Shown here in pieces: positions 19,127 to 27,138 of a stretch of DNA of 35,966 bases. Both the position numbers and the translations under genes were made by a program. The stretch is from a candidate division FCPU426 bacterium (lineage in GTDB: Bacteria; Oederibacteriota; JAUXIB01). The notes below the pieces were generated by a model, which saw nothing but the letters and a program-made list of their open reading frames with translations, searched no databases and was not told the DNA's origin. Every line of letters begins with the position of its first letter. The first letter of the stretch is position 1. The stretch is from the NCBI GenBank assembly GCA_030621225.1, contig JAUXIB010000005.1:1-35966 (forward strand), written 5' to 3'.

Positions 19127-19175
19127 CACCCCAGAGGTGAGACTACGTGCCACCTTGTGTTACACCTCTGGGGTG
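19127..19175. repeat. Perfect 13-bp inverted repeat with 23-nt spacer
   Basis: CACCCCAGAGGTG (19127-19139) / CACCTCTGGGGTG (19163-19175). Confidence 0.9.
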
Positions 19176-19217
19176 AGGGATGACTGCAGATCAAGTCATG
19201 TATCGTCAAAGGTTTAG

Positions 19218-19273
19218 AAAGTTGAAAGTTCCAAGTTTCAGGTTCCAAGTACACGGCACACGGGATACAAATT
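19218..19273 (+). repeat. Heptad tract, AAAGTTC to ACGGGAT family
   Basis: AAAGTTG AAAGTTC CAAGTTT CAGGTTC CAAGTAC ACGGCAC ACGGGAT ACAAATT. Confidence 0.85.
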
Positions 19274-19369
19274 GGTCGTTAGTCGTTTCCGCCTTCGTCT
19301 AGACTATGGCGGACATGGGTATTTGGTATCTGGTTACCAGCCCTTCGACGATGCTCAGGGCGAGCTGCC

Positions 19370-19390
19370 GAGCTACGAGCTACTAGATAC
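19370..19390 (+). repeat. Heptad tract, GAGCTAC family
   Basis: GAGCTAC GAGCTAC TAGATAC. Confidence 0.8.
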
Positions 19391-19618
19391 GAAACCAGTC
19401 CCGAGTATCGAATCACGGTATAAATGGTATACTACGGGGGGCGTTAAATATGTCAAGTTTTCAAGCAATCGGCGTGATTCATAATTCGGTTAGTTTCGCT
19501 TGTATGCACCGTGTTACCGGGTGCAGGCGATGAGTAAAGCACGCGATAAACTTGATTCATTTTCTGCATTCGTCGGTAGTAACTTGACTTATTTTCCGCA
19601 CCCGGTAATAATATTCCA

Positions 19619-21517
19619 ATGAAAATATTTTGGAGAAAAAAGAGGAGAGCGGGGCATAATTCCCGTGCCAGGGGGAGGCGTTTCCGGATGGCTGTGACGG
19701 CGGCACTACTGACCGTAGCCGCGGCGGGAGGGATCTGGCTTCAGCGAGTATTGACGCCGCCGGTTAATGTGCTGTTGATCACTCTGGATACCACTCGTGC
19801 GGATGCCCTTTCCTGCTATCGCCAGGGACCGCTCGTTACTTCACCGATACTCGACAGGCTGGCCGATCAGAGTATCCTCTTTGAGTATTGTTTGAGCCCG
19901 GTGCCGATGACGCTGCCGGGACATGCTTCCATACTTACCGGTCTTTACCCACGTTCACACGGCGCCAGATACAACGGTTACTTTGTTCTGTCCGAAGAGA
20001 CGGAGTGCTGGGCCGAAGTGATGCGCCGAGCCGGCTATCGGACCGCGGCTTTTATTAGCGCTTTCGTCTTAGATTCGATTTACAACCTTGACCAGGGGTT
20101 TGAGCTGTACAGCGATGAGTATACGATCTCCCGTTCAGATGCCCTGGCCATGGTAAAACAGCCGGCGTCGGAGCGGCGCGCGGAGGAAACCACGCGCGAT
20201 GCTGAGCGCTGGCTGACAGCGCACGGGAAGGAGCCGTTCTTTGTTTGGCTGCATTACTTTGATCCTCATTTTAAGTATGACCCGCCGGCGCCTTATAACA
20301 AGATGTTCGGCATGATGGGTACCCCGCTTTACTTTGGCGAGATCGCCTATGTCGATAACAGTATTGGTCGGCTTCTGGATAAGCTCAAGCAGTTGGGTGT
20401 TTATCAGCGTACCTTGATCGTGGTCAGCGCGGACCACGGAGAGGGACTGAATCAACATGGTGAGTTGACGCATTCCTTTTACATTTATGACACTACCTTG
20501 CATGTGCCCTTGATCATACATTTGCCCGGCCAGAGCCGCGGGGTACGGATCGGCGGACTGGTGCGGCTGATGGACATAATGCCAACGGTTCTTGACTATC
20601 TTGATTTGCCATCGCCCGGCGATTTAGACGGGCGTTCTCTGATGCCGCTGATCAAGGGAAAAGAAACGGATCTGAAACTGGACTGTTATGCCGGTTCGTT
20701 GTCCGGCTTTTATGAGTTTGGCTGGCCGGGACTTTATTCGTATAATGACGGGCGTTACAAGTATATTATCCATAAGGCCCCGGAGATGTACGATCTTTAC
20801 TATGATCCGGGCGAAACCCGTAACATACTTGCTGATAATCAGGAAAAGTCTCGGCGCCTACGCGGCAAGCTGTTGGCGCATTTAAAGCGTCCGGCGGCGC
20901 CCCAACGCTCAGCCAAGCCTGACGAGCAATCACTGCGCAAGCTCCGCTCACTCGGCTATTTGATGTCCAGTGGGGCCAGGGAACTCGACCAGGTAGATGA
21001 GGCGGATTTTACTCTGGACTATTTGGCGGTCAAAAATGTGATCCAGGCGGTGATCCAGGCGCGGGGAAGAATCATGATAGCCGAACGTGAAAAGGAGGTG
21101 CGTGAAGAGGTGAAGAACCTGGAAGCTATCGTAGCCGAATACGGCGAGAGTACGATGGCCATGGACGCGCTTGCCGAGGGTTATCGGCGTTTGGGTCGCA
21201 AGCAGGAGGCGGTAGAAGCGATGCTGCGTCTGATAGAGGTCAGTGGCCGGGAACCGGCCAAACTGAAGGAGGTGGCGATATATTTCGGTGCGCAGGGGCG
21301 CATGCGGCAGGCGATCGAGTTATTGAAAGAGGCATTGCTGAAATATGAGGAACGGGGCAACGTCGATGCCGATATCTTTTATTTATTGGCGAACGGATAT
21401 CTGGCTGAAAAGGATTTTGAGCAAGCTCGTGAATATTATCGCCAGGGACGACGTCTGGATCCGGAAAATCACCTTGGCATGAAGGGTCGGATGTTTTTTG
21501 AGAAGCTGGGTCAGTGA
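19619..21517 (+). CDS. Membrane-anchored alkaline-phosphatase-superfamily (sulfatase-like) protein with C-terminal TPRs
   Basis: VNVLLITLDTTRADALSCY (metal Asp), PMTLPGHASILTGLYPRSHG, VSADHGEGLNQHGE; TPR-like C-terminus. Confidence 0.85.
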   Translation: MKIFWRKKRRAGHNSRARGRRFRMAVTAALLTVAAAGGIWLQRVLTPPVNVLLITLDTTRADALSCYRQGPLVTSPILDRLADQSILFEYCLSPVPMTLPGHASILTGLYPRSHGARYNGYFVLSEETECWAEVMRRAGYRTAAFISAFVLDSIYNLDQGFELYSDEYTISRSDALAMVKQPASERRAEETTRDAERWLTAHGKEPFFVWLHYFDPHFKYDPPAPYNKMFGMMGTPLYFGEIAYVDNSIGRLLDKLKQLGVYQRTLIVVSADHGEGLNQHGELTHSFYIYDTTLHVPLIIHLPGQSRGVRIGGLVRLMDIMPTVLDYLDLPSPGDLDGRSLMPLIKGKETDLKLDCYAGSLSGFYEFGWPGLYSYNDGRYKYIIHKAPEMYDLYYDPGETRNILADNQEKSRRLRGKLLAHLKRPAAPQRSAKPDEQSLRKLRSLGYLMSSGARELDQVDEADFTLDYLAVKNVIQAVIQARGRIMIAEREKEVREEVKNLEAIVAEYGESTMAMDALAEGYRRLGRKQEAVEAMLRLIEVSGREPAKLKEVAIYFGAQGRMRQAIELLKEALLKYEERGNVDADIFYLLANGYLAEKDFEQAREYYRQGRRLDPENHLGMKGRMFFEKLGQ

Positions 21518-21572
21518 GTTCTGAATTATGAAAACGGTGGTCAGTGGGCGGGGGACAGTGGTCGGTGGATCA
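21517..21572 (+). repeat. Heptad tract, AATTATG family switching to TGGTCAG family
   Basis: AGTTCTG AATTATG AAAACGG TGGTCAG TGGGCGG GGGACAG TGGTCGG TGGATCA; eight units in uninterrupted register, overlapping the stop codon's last base. Confidence 0.9.
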
Positions 21573-21728
21573 ACCGTCGAACCCTTCGACTCATTTTATT
21601 TGCTCAGGGCAAGCTGTTGAAGGTCAAATGTCGAAGTGATTTGCGAATAGGAAGTAGTTGTTTGTTGTTGGTTGTTAGCAAAATGTTCGCTGATTATATA
21701 AATCAGTCCGATTGGCAATCCGCGGTAC

Positions 21729-21785
21729 GAACACTAGAAGTGTTCTCGTGGCTTCTCGCCACCTAATATTGCAGTGAGAAGCCAC
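21729..21785. repeat. Two adjacent hairpins (7-bp and 10-bp perfect stems)
   Basis: GAACACT-AGA-AGTGTTC (21729-21745) and GTGGCTTCTC (21748-21757) / GAGAAGCCAC (21776-21785). Confidence 0.88.
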
Positions 21786-21834
21786 AAATCTGTGGAACGA
21801 AGTGCATCCGCGTAATCTGCGAAGAAAGTGATCT

Positions 21835-23544
21835 GTGGATAAAAAACTCTTAGTATCGATCATAGGTTTGACGCTGGTATTGACCGCTTGCGGTAAAAGG
21901 AGCAAGCCTAACGTTATCCTGGTGGTGATGGATACGACCCGCGCTGATCATCTCTCGTGTTATGGGTATGATCAGGACACCAGCCCGATCCTGGACTCGC
22001 TTGCCCGGCAAGGCGTTCTTTTCGAGCGGGTGGCCAGCCCGGCTCCCGCTACTCTGCCCGCGGTGACCAGCATCCTTAGCGGGCTCCATCCTTATCATCA
22101 CGGGGTGCGCTATAATAACTACTACCGGGTGGGGGACGGTATACCGCTGCTCAGCGAGGCCTTCAGCCGGGCGGGTTACCGTACAGCCGCTTTCGTCTCG
22201 GCTTATGTTTTGCATTCATCTTTCGGTTTATCGCGAGGTTTTGATCTGTACGACGAGCAGTTTGCGGCGGGTCGAAAAAATCTGGTTGGCTTGGATGCCA
22301 CCGCTGGCTCAGAACGGCAGGCCGCCGAGACTACCGCCGGCGCTTTGCGTTGGCTGGCTGAATCGCGCGAGCCATTCTTTCTTTTGCTGCATTACTTTGA
22401 TCCCCATTATCCTTACCAGCCGCCTGCTATATACGATGGTAGATTCAATTCGGCCTATGACGGGGAAATAGCCAACGTAGACTTGAATATCGGTCGTTTA
22501 CTGACGTTCCTGCGTGAACGTGACTTGCTGGATAATACGCTGCTGCTGGTGACCGGCGACCACGGTGAAGGATTGGCTGAGCATAATGAGGACACGCATG
22601 CCTTTAACCAGTATGATACGACGCTGCGCGTACCGCTGATCATACGCTTCCCGGATGGGGCGCATGCTGGGCGTAGGATCAAGCCGCTGGTGCGGCTGAT
22701 CGACATCGCGCCTAGTTTGTTGGATTACGCGGGGCTGGAACCATGGGCAACGCTGGACGGCGAGTCGTTACTGCCGTTGTTAACGCGGCAAGCGGGCGGG
22801 AGCCGTCCTGCTTACGCTGAGGCGGTTGCTCCCTATATTGAGTTTCGTTGGCCGATTATCTTCTCGTTGAACAGCGGACGTTACAAGCTGATCCTCAAAA
22901 AGCGTCCCGAGCTCTATGATCTGTATTATGATCCCGGGGAGACACGGGATCTGGCAATGGAAAAGCAGGAACTGGTTGCCGAGATGAGCGGGGCCATTCG
23001 TAAGTTCTACGCGGCGCCGGGAGCTGTCATTGTCACCGGCAAACTGAAGACGGAGGAAAAACAGAAGCTGCTTTCGTTGGGCTATTTCTCGGGCGGTAGC
23101 GCTCCGGAATTGGCGGCGGGGATATTCGATTTCCACTTGGAAAACAGTGAGCGGCTGGATGATCTGCGCAGTTTGGCCAGGAGGAGGGACGAGGTGCTCT
23201 ACGCTGAACGGATGGAAACGGTACGTGTCGCTCTGGCGGAGCTCAAGGAACTGGATCGCCGTAACCCGGGCGCGCCGAGTGTGCTTACGGCCTTGGCTTA
23301 CGCTTACCTGCGTCAATCGCGGCTGCCTGAGGCGGTGGAGGTTTTTCGACGCCTGAGCGGTATCCCGGAGATGGAGCAGGATGCTACGGAAAAGCTCGCC
23401 TATATATATTTACAGATGGGAGACCTCTCGGCAGCGGAGCGCTGTTTCCGGCACTTACTGGCCGCTGGTGATGAGGCGCCGGAATATTATAAGGCGTTGG
23501 CGGAGATCGAGCGCAGGAAGCAGGGGGGGGCAGGTAAGGATTGA
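21835..23544 (+). CDS. Lipoprotein alkaline-phosphatase-superfamily (sulfatase-like) protein with C-terminal TPRs
   Basis: GTG start; lipobox LTAC; NVILVVMDTTRADHLSCYGYD, PATLPAVTSILSGLHPYHHGVRYNNY, VTGDHGEGLAEHNE; TPR tail. Paralog-like to 19619-21517. Confidence 0.85.
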   Translation: MDKKLLVSIIGLTLVLTACGKRSKPNVILVVMDTTRADHLSCYGYDQDTSPILDSLARQGVLFERVASPAPATLPAVTSILSGLHPYHHGVRYNNYYRVGDGIPLLSEAFSRAGYRTAAFVSAYVLHSSFGLSRGFDLYDEQFAAGRKNLVGLDATAGSERQAAETTAGALRWLAESREPFFLLLHYFDPHYPYQPPAIYDGRFNSAYDGEIANVDLNIGRLLTFLRERDLLDNTLLLVTGDHGEGLAEHNEDTHAFNQYDTTLRVPLIIRFPDGAHAGRRIKPLVRLIDIAPSLLDYAGLEPWATLDGESLLPLLTRQAGGSRPAYAEAVAPYIEFRWPIIFSLNSGRYKLILKKRPELYDLYYDPGETRDLAMEKQELVAEMSGAIRKFYAAPGAVIVTGKLKTEEKQKLLSLGYFSGGSAPELAAGIFDFHLENSERLDDLRSLARRRDEVLYAERMETVRVALAELKELDRRNPGAPSVLTALAYAYLRQSRLPEAVEVFRRLSGIPEMEQDATEKLAYIYLQMGDLSAAERCFRHLLAAGDEAPEYYKALAEIERRKQGGAGKD

Positions 23545-23550
23545 GCAGAT

Positions 23551-23578
23551 AATTATGAATTATGAGTTCTGAATTATG
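23551..23578 (+). repeat. Heptad tract, AATTATG family
   Basis: AATTATG AATTATG AGTTCTG AATTATG, 6 nt after stop. Confidence 0.92.
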
Positions 23579-23625
23579 AAAGTGTGGTCCCTACTTCGCT
23601 GAAGCTATGTAGGGCAGGCAGGGGT

Positions 23626-23716
23626 AAGTGGTTGGTGGTCAGTAGGTAGTAGGGGGGATGTAGTCGGTAGGGAACGGCGTTTACGAGCTACTAGATACGA
23701 GTTACGAGATACGGTC
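23626..23716 (+). repeat. Heptad tracts, AAGTGGT/TAGTAGG family and TACGAGT family
   Basis: AAGTGGT TGGTGGT CAGTAGG TAGTAGG GGGGATG TAGTCGG TAGGGAA ... TACGAGC TACTAGA TACGAGT TACGAGA TACGGTC. Confidence 0.88.
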
Positions 23717-23738
23717 TTCATGCTATAATGGAAAGATC

Positions 23739-24548
23739 ATGGAACTTCCTGAGATAGAAGCTATCGCGCGCACCTTAAATGCCAAGTTGTGTCGTAGAAA
23801 CGTCAAGGGTATCCGTTTGGCGAGCAAGATACTTTTGCGTGGCGCGAGCGGAAAACATTTGCTGGATGAGTTGTCTGGCAAATCTTTGAAACGGGTGGAA
23901 AGGTTTGCGCGATATATAGTGATGTGTTTTGAGGGAGGAAACGCCCTTGCCCTGTACTTGGCCAGTGGTGGGCAGATGCTTCTTTACCTTGGCGAGAAAG
24001 CTCCCGCTTCTTTATCGGCGCGTTTGGATTTTGGTAATATTATTTTGGCACTACGCAGCCAGGGGGGTAGCAGTTACCTGATACTGATAAAAGAACGGGA
24101 AATAGAAGAACTGCCGGTCTCCAGGTCAGGCGGGTTGGATCCGCTGGGGAGGGATTACAGTTGGCCGGCTTTTAGTTTTGCCTTGGCCAAGCAAAAGGGT
24201 AGGATAAAGGAGAGGCTTTTAAGCGGCGGACTGGTTTTTGGTCTGGGGAGTCTCTATTGTGATGAGGCGCTTTTTCGTGCCAGAATAGATCCCGGACGTA
24301 AGATAGAAAGGACTTCCCTGGACGAGAGGAAGGACCTTTTTCACTGTATTCGCGATTTGACCACGGAGGCGGTTGAGGCTTATGGCATATTAGAGCTGGC
24401 GCCAAAGCAGAAGATGAGTTGGACTTTTCCCTTTCCGCTCTATGTCTATCGCCGGCGTAGTGCCGCCTGCTTGAAGTGCAAGACGAAGATCAAGGGGATT
24501 AAGCTTGGCCGACAGTATGCTTATTATTGTCCATATTGTCAGAAATAA
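23739..24548 (+). CDS. Divergent Fpg/Nei-family DNA glycosylase-like protein
   Basis: N-terminal MELPEIEAIARTLN; H2TH-like VFGLGSLYCDEALFRARIDPGRK; zinc-finger CLKCKTKIKGIKLGRQYAYYCPYCQK. Confidence 0.8.
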   Translation: MELPEIEAIARTLNAKLCRRNVKGIRLASKILLRGASGKHLLDELSGKSLKRVERFARYIVMCFEGGNALALYLASGGQMLLYLGEKAPASLSARLDFGNIILALRSQGGSSYLILIKEREIEELPVSRSGGLDPLGRDYSWPAFSFALAKQKGRIKERLLSGGLVFGLGSLYCDEALFRARIDPGRKIERTSLDERKDLFHCIRDLTTEAVEAYGILELAPKQKMSWTFPFPLYVYRRRSAACLKCKTKIKGIKLGRQYAYYCPYCQK

Positions 24549-24769
24549 GAATCCTCGGGCTAACGCCCGCGGTATTCTTGTCCCGAACGGTCGCCGGTAG
24601 ACGACCACAACGCTTCCTTGGCCCTAAGGGCAGAGAAAACGAAAACGTTTTCTCGTTCACGAGCTTACGCTCGTGGTATTCGCGCGCAACGAAATAAGAA
24701 GATTAGTTGTTTCACAGCGTAGCTGTGAAAGGGACGATAATATTTGTAGGGGCGGCTTGCAAGCCGCCC
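24547..24769. repeat. Array of about seven hairpins/palindromes
   Basis: Stems at 24547-24579, 24589-24606, 24621-24631, 24633-24654 (GAGAAAACG-AAAA-CGTTTTCTC), 24658-24675 (CACGAGC-TTAC-GCTCGTG), 24710-24730 (TTTCACAGC-GTA-GCTGTGAAA), 24750-24769 (GGGCGGCTTGCAAGCCGCCC). Confidence 0.88.
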
Positions 24770-24903
24770 AGGTGTTGCTGTATGGTCGGAGGGCAGGGGC
24801 TGGGGGGTAGTATTCGTATGCTGTTCACCGACCACTGACCACGAGTTCCGCATTATGTGTGCGGTTTTCACAATTCCTTAATGTTCCGTTGTAAACACCG
24901 CTG

Positions 24904-27012
24904 ATGCCGAAAAAGAGACTATCTATTGCCAGGAAACTGATGGCACTGTTGTTCTTTCTTGCCCTTTTCGGTTTCTACCTGCATCGCGCGGCGCCACCCG
25001 CGGCGGTGGCTTTTGACGGCGATGTGTCGTTGGCCGCTTCTCTGTTGGGGGTTCCCACGCCACCGGGCTCGCCGGTTTTTCTGCTTCTTTCACGGGTGGT
25101 GAACTTGCTATTCCCCTGGGGCGGGGAGTTGGGCCTGACGAATTTATTGCTTTTCCCCTTGGTCTTGCTGTTATGCCTGGCGTTGATACGAATTCTGGCC
25201 GGTCGACTGGGGCTCAGTGATTCATTGTTACCGGTGTTGCTGGTTGTGGCCGTCGGCGCGTTCGAGCCGCGCTTGGGAGTTCTGGCGCTGGCCCCGGGAG
25301 GCGGGGCATTAGCGGCGTTACTGTTGATCTTGGCTTATTTGGTCCTGGCGTACAGCGGAGCGCGGCGGGGAAGCGGACAGCTGGGGCTCTACCTGGCTGT
25401 CCTCTCTTTGGCTGCTTCGCCGCGCGGTTTTATTCTCTTGTTGCTTATCCTGCCCTTTGTGTTTCGCCATAAAAACGTGAAATACTGGATCATTGGTTGT
25501 TGTGTTTTGTTGCTGGGACTATCGCCGTTTTTATATCTGCCCTTGCGCGCTGCTGCCGATCCACTATTAAACTGGGGGCGTCCCGCCGGTTTACGGGCGC
25601 TGGTGGCCTATCTCTGGCCGGTAAGGTACCTTGATTTTAGCGATCCTGGGTTGGCGGCCAGGGCATTAGCTGAGTATTGCTTTCCCACCGGTTATCTGGG
25701 GTTGCTGGGGTTGTTGTGTTTGCGTCGATCCAAGCAAGTCTTTGCCGGCTTTGCGTTTATTCTGCCAGTGCTGTTTCTGTCCCTGCCGTTTTTTGATAAC
25801 TTCAGCGACAGGCAATACATGGAAGAAGGCGGGGCTTTTGCACTCGGCTTCTGTTTGCTGATCGGTTGTGGTTTATTGCTCGGTCGGGTTCATTTCGACA
25901 CGCGGCAGCGAGGCAGACGTTGGTGGATCAGATTCTGGGCGGTTGCGGTATTGGTCCTGCTGGTGGGAATGGGCCGGGCGCGGGGTTTTCCCGATTATTC
26001 CGGCGCCAGCTATGGTTATGACCACGCGCGCGGGGTATTGGCATCGTTGCCGCATGGTGCGGACGTTTTTTTGCAGGATTCGCTTTTTGCTCAGCCGGTT
26101 TTCTCGCTGCAGGCCTGGCATGGGGTTGGGGAGGTAAATCTCTACCACGTGCAGCCCGGTTTTTACGGTGGCGGGGGCGAGATGCGCCGGCTGTGGGATA
26201 ATAGCTATTTGGAGGATCCTCGGCGTCGTTTTCACAATGATCGGTTGACGGCTTCGTCTTGGGTGTTTTACGAGGCCAGGTGTTCTTATTTGGTGTCTAT
26301 GGGTATCGCAGGTTGGCGCTGGGGGTTTCTTGAGCTGGTGCGCGGCGATCCGGGAATGATGCCGCCGGTTATGCCGCCGCGTTTCCTGATGGACGAGAGC
26401 CGCTGGGTTAATTGGCCCACGCGCTATCTGGTGGCCGCTTACGCTCAGACGATGGTGGAACTGGCGACCGATGAGCGGACCAAGGAAGACTATCTGGCGC
26501 TGGCCGTGCGCGTGGCCGGTGATACCCCGCTTACTCTCTATTGGCTGGGACGCTACCATATGTCGCGCGGCGAGCTGGAGCAGGCGATACGCTATTTTGT
26601 GCGGCTTACAGAGCTTGAGCCGCAGGCGGTGCGCGCCTACACTTCCCTGGCTTTGTGCTATGACGCCCAAGCTGTGAGCAAGGACGATGAGATCGATTGG
26701 GCGAACGTCTATTTTTTCAAGGCGTTGGGGGTTAACCCGCGTGACCGTGAATTATTGATTACACGCGGCAGTTACTTTTTTCGGCGTGGACAGACGAAAA
26801 AGGCGCTGGTCTTTTTTGAGACGGCGCGCGAGTTATGGGGGTCCGCCCCTGATTTAGTTCGGTGGATTGGCATCGGTTACGGCGCCTTGGAAGGACAGGA
26901 GGAAAAAGCGCTGGCCTATCTGGGGGAGTATGTTTCGCTGCAGCCGCCGCCGCGGGACATTGCGGAGATAAGGAAGGTTATGATCGGCCTGGAGGAGAGA
27001 CGGGGGGATTAA
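24904..27012 (+). CDS. DUF2723-like (protein O-mannosyltransferase-like) membrane glycosyltransferase with TPR C-terminus
   Basis: DVSLAASLLGVPTPPGSPVFLLLSRVVNLLFPWGGELGLTNLLL matches the 'lGi.HPPGyPL..llgrl' DUF2723 pattern; multiple TMs; TPR-like tail. Confidence 0.78.
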   Translation: MPKKRLSIARKLMALLFFLALFGFYLHRAAPPAAVAFDGDVSLAASLLGVPTPPGSPVFLLLSRVVNLLFPWGGELGLTNLLLFPLVLLLCLALIRILAGRLGLSDSLLPVLLVVAVGAFEPRLGVLALAPGGGALAALLLILAYLVLAYSGARRGSGQLGLYLAVLSLAASPRGFILLLLILPFVFRHKNVKYWIIGCCVLLLGLSPFLYLPLRAAADPLLNWGRPAGLRALVAYLWPVRYLDFSDPGLAARALAEYCFPTGYLGLLGLLCLRRSKQVFAGFAFILPVLFLSLPFFDNFSDRQYMEEGGAFALGFCLLIGCGLLLGRVHFDTRQRGRRWWIRFWAVAVLVLLVGMGRARGFPDYSGASYGYDHARGVLASLPHGADVFLQDSLFAQPVFSLQAWHGVGEVNLYHVQPGFYGGGGEMRRLWDNSYLEDPRRRFHNDRLTASSWVFYEARCSYLVSMGIAGWRWGFLELVRGDPGMMPPVMPPRFLMDESRWVNWPTRYLVAAYAQTMVELATDERTKEDYLALAVRVAGDTPLTLYWLGRYHMSRGELEQAIRYFVRLTELEPQAVRAYTSLALCYDAQAVSKDDEIDWANVYFFKALGVNPRDRELLITRGSYFFRRGQTKKALVFFETARELWGSAPDLVRWIGIGYGALEGQEEKALAYLGEYVSLQPPPRDIAEIRKVMIGLEERRGD

Positions 27013-27031
27013 CTACGAAGCTATCCAAGCT

Positions 27032-27066
27032 AATTCTGAATTATGAATGCTGAATTATGAATTGTC
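27032..27066 (+). repeat. Heptad tract, AATTATG family
   Basis: AATTCTG AATTATG AATGCTG AATTATG AATTGTC, between the DUF2723 gene and uvrB. Confidence 0.92.
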
Positions 27067-27138
27067 ATAGCTGTCTAAATCAGCTCTTCCTCCTCCCTTA
27101 AGGGGGGACCCTTTGGATACTCCAATATTAAATGAAAT

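Noticed and set aside
19272-19484. 70-aa ORF MVVSRFRLRLDYGGHGYLVSGYQPFDDAQGELPSYELLDTK
   Set aside because: The translation is made of dispersed-repeat and heptad sequence (CCCTTCGACGATGCTCAGGG, GAGCTAC); no gene support.
25873-26670. 265-aa antisense ORF within the DUF2723-like gene
   Set aside because: Low-complexity basic translation opposite a well-supported gene.
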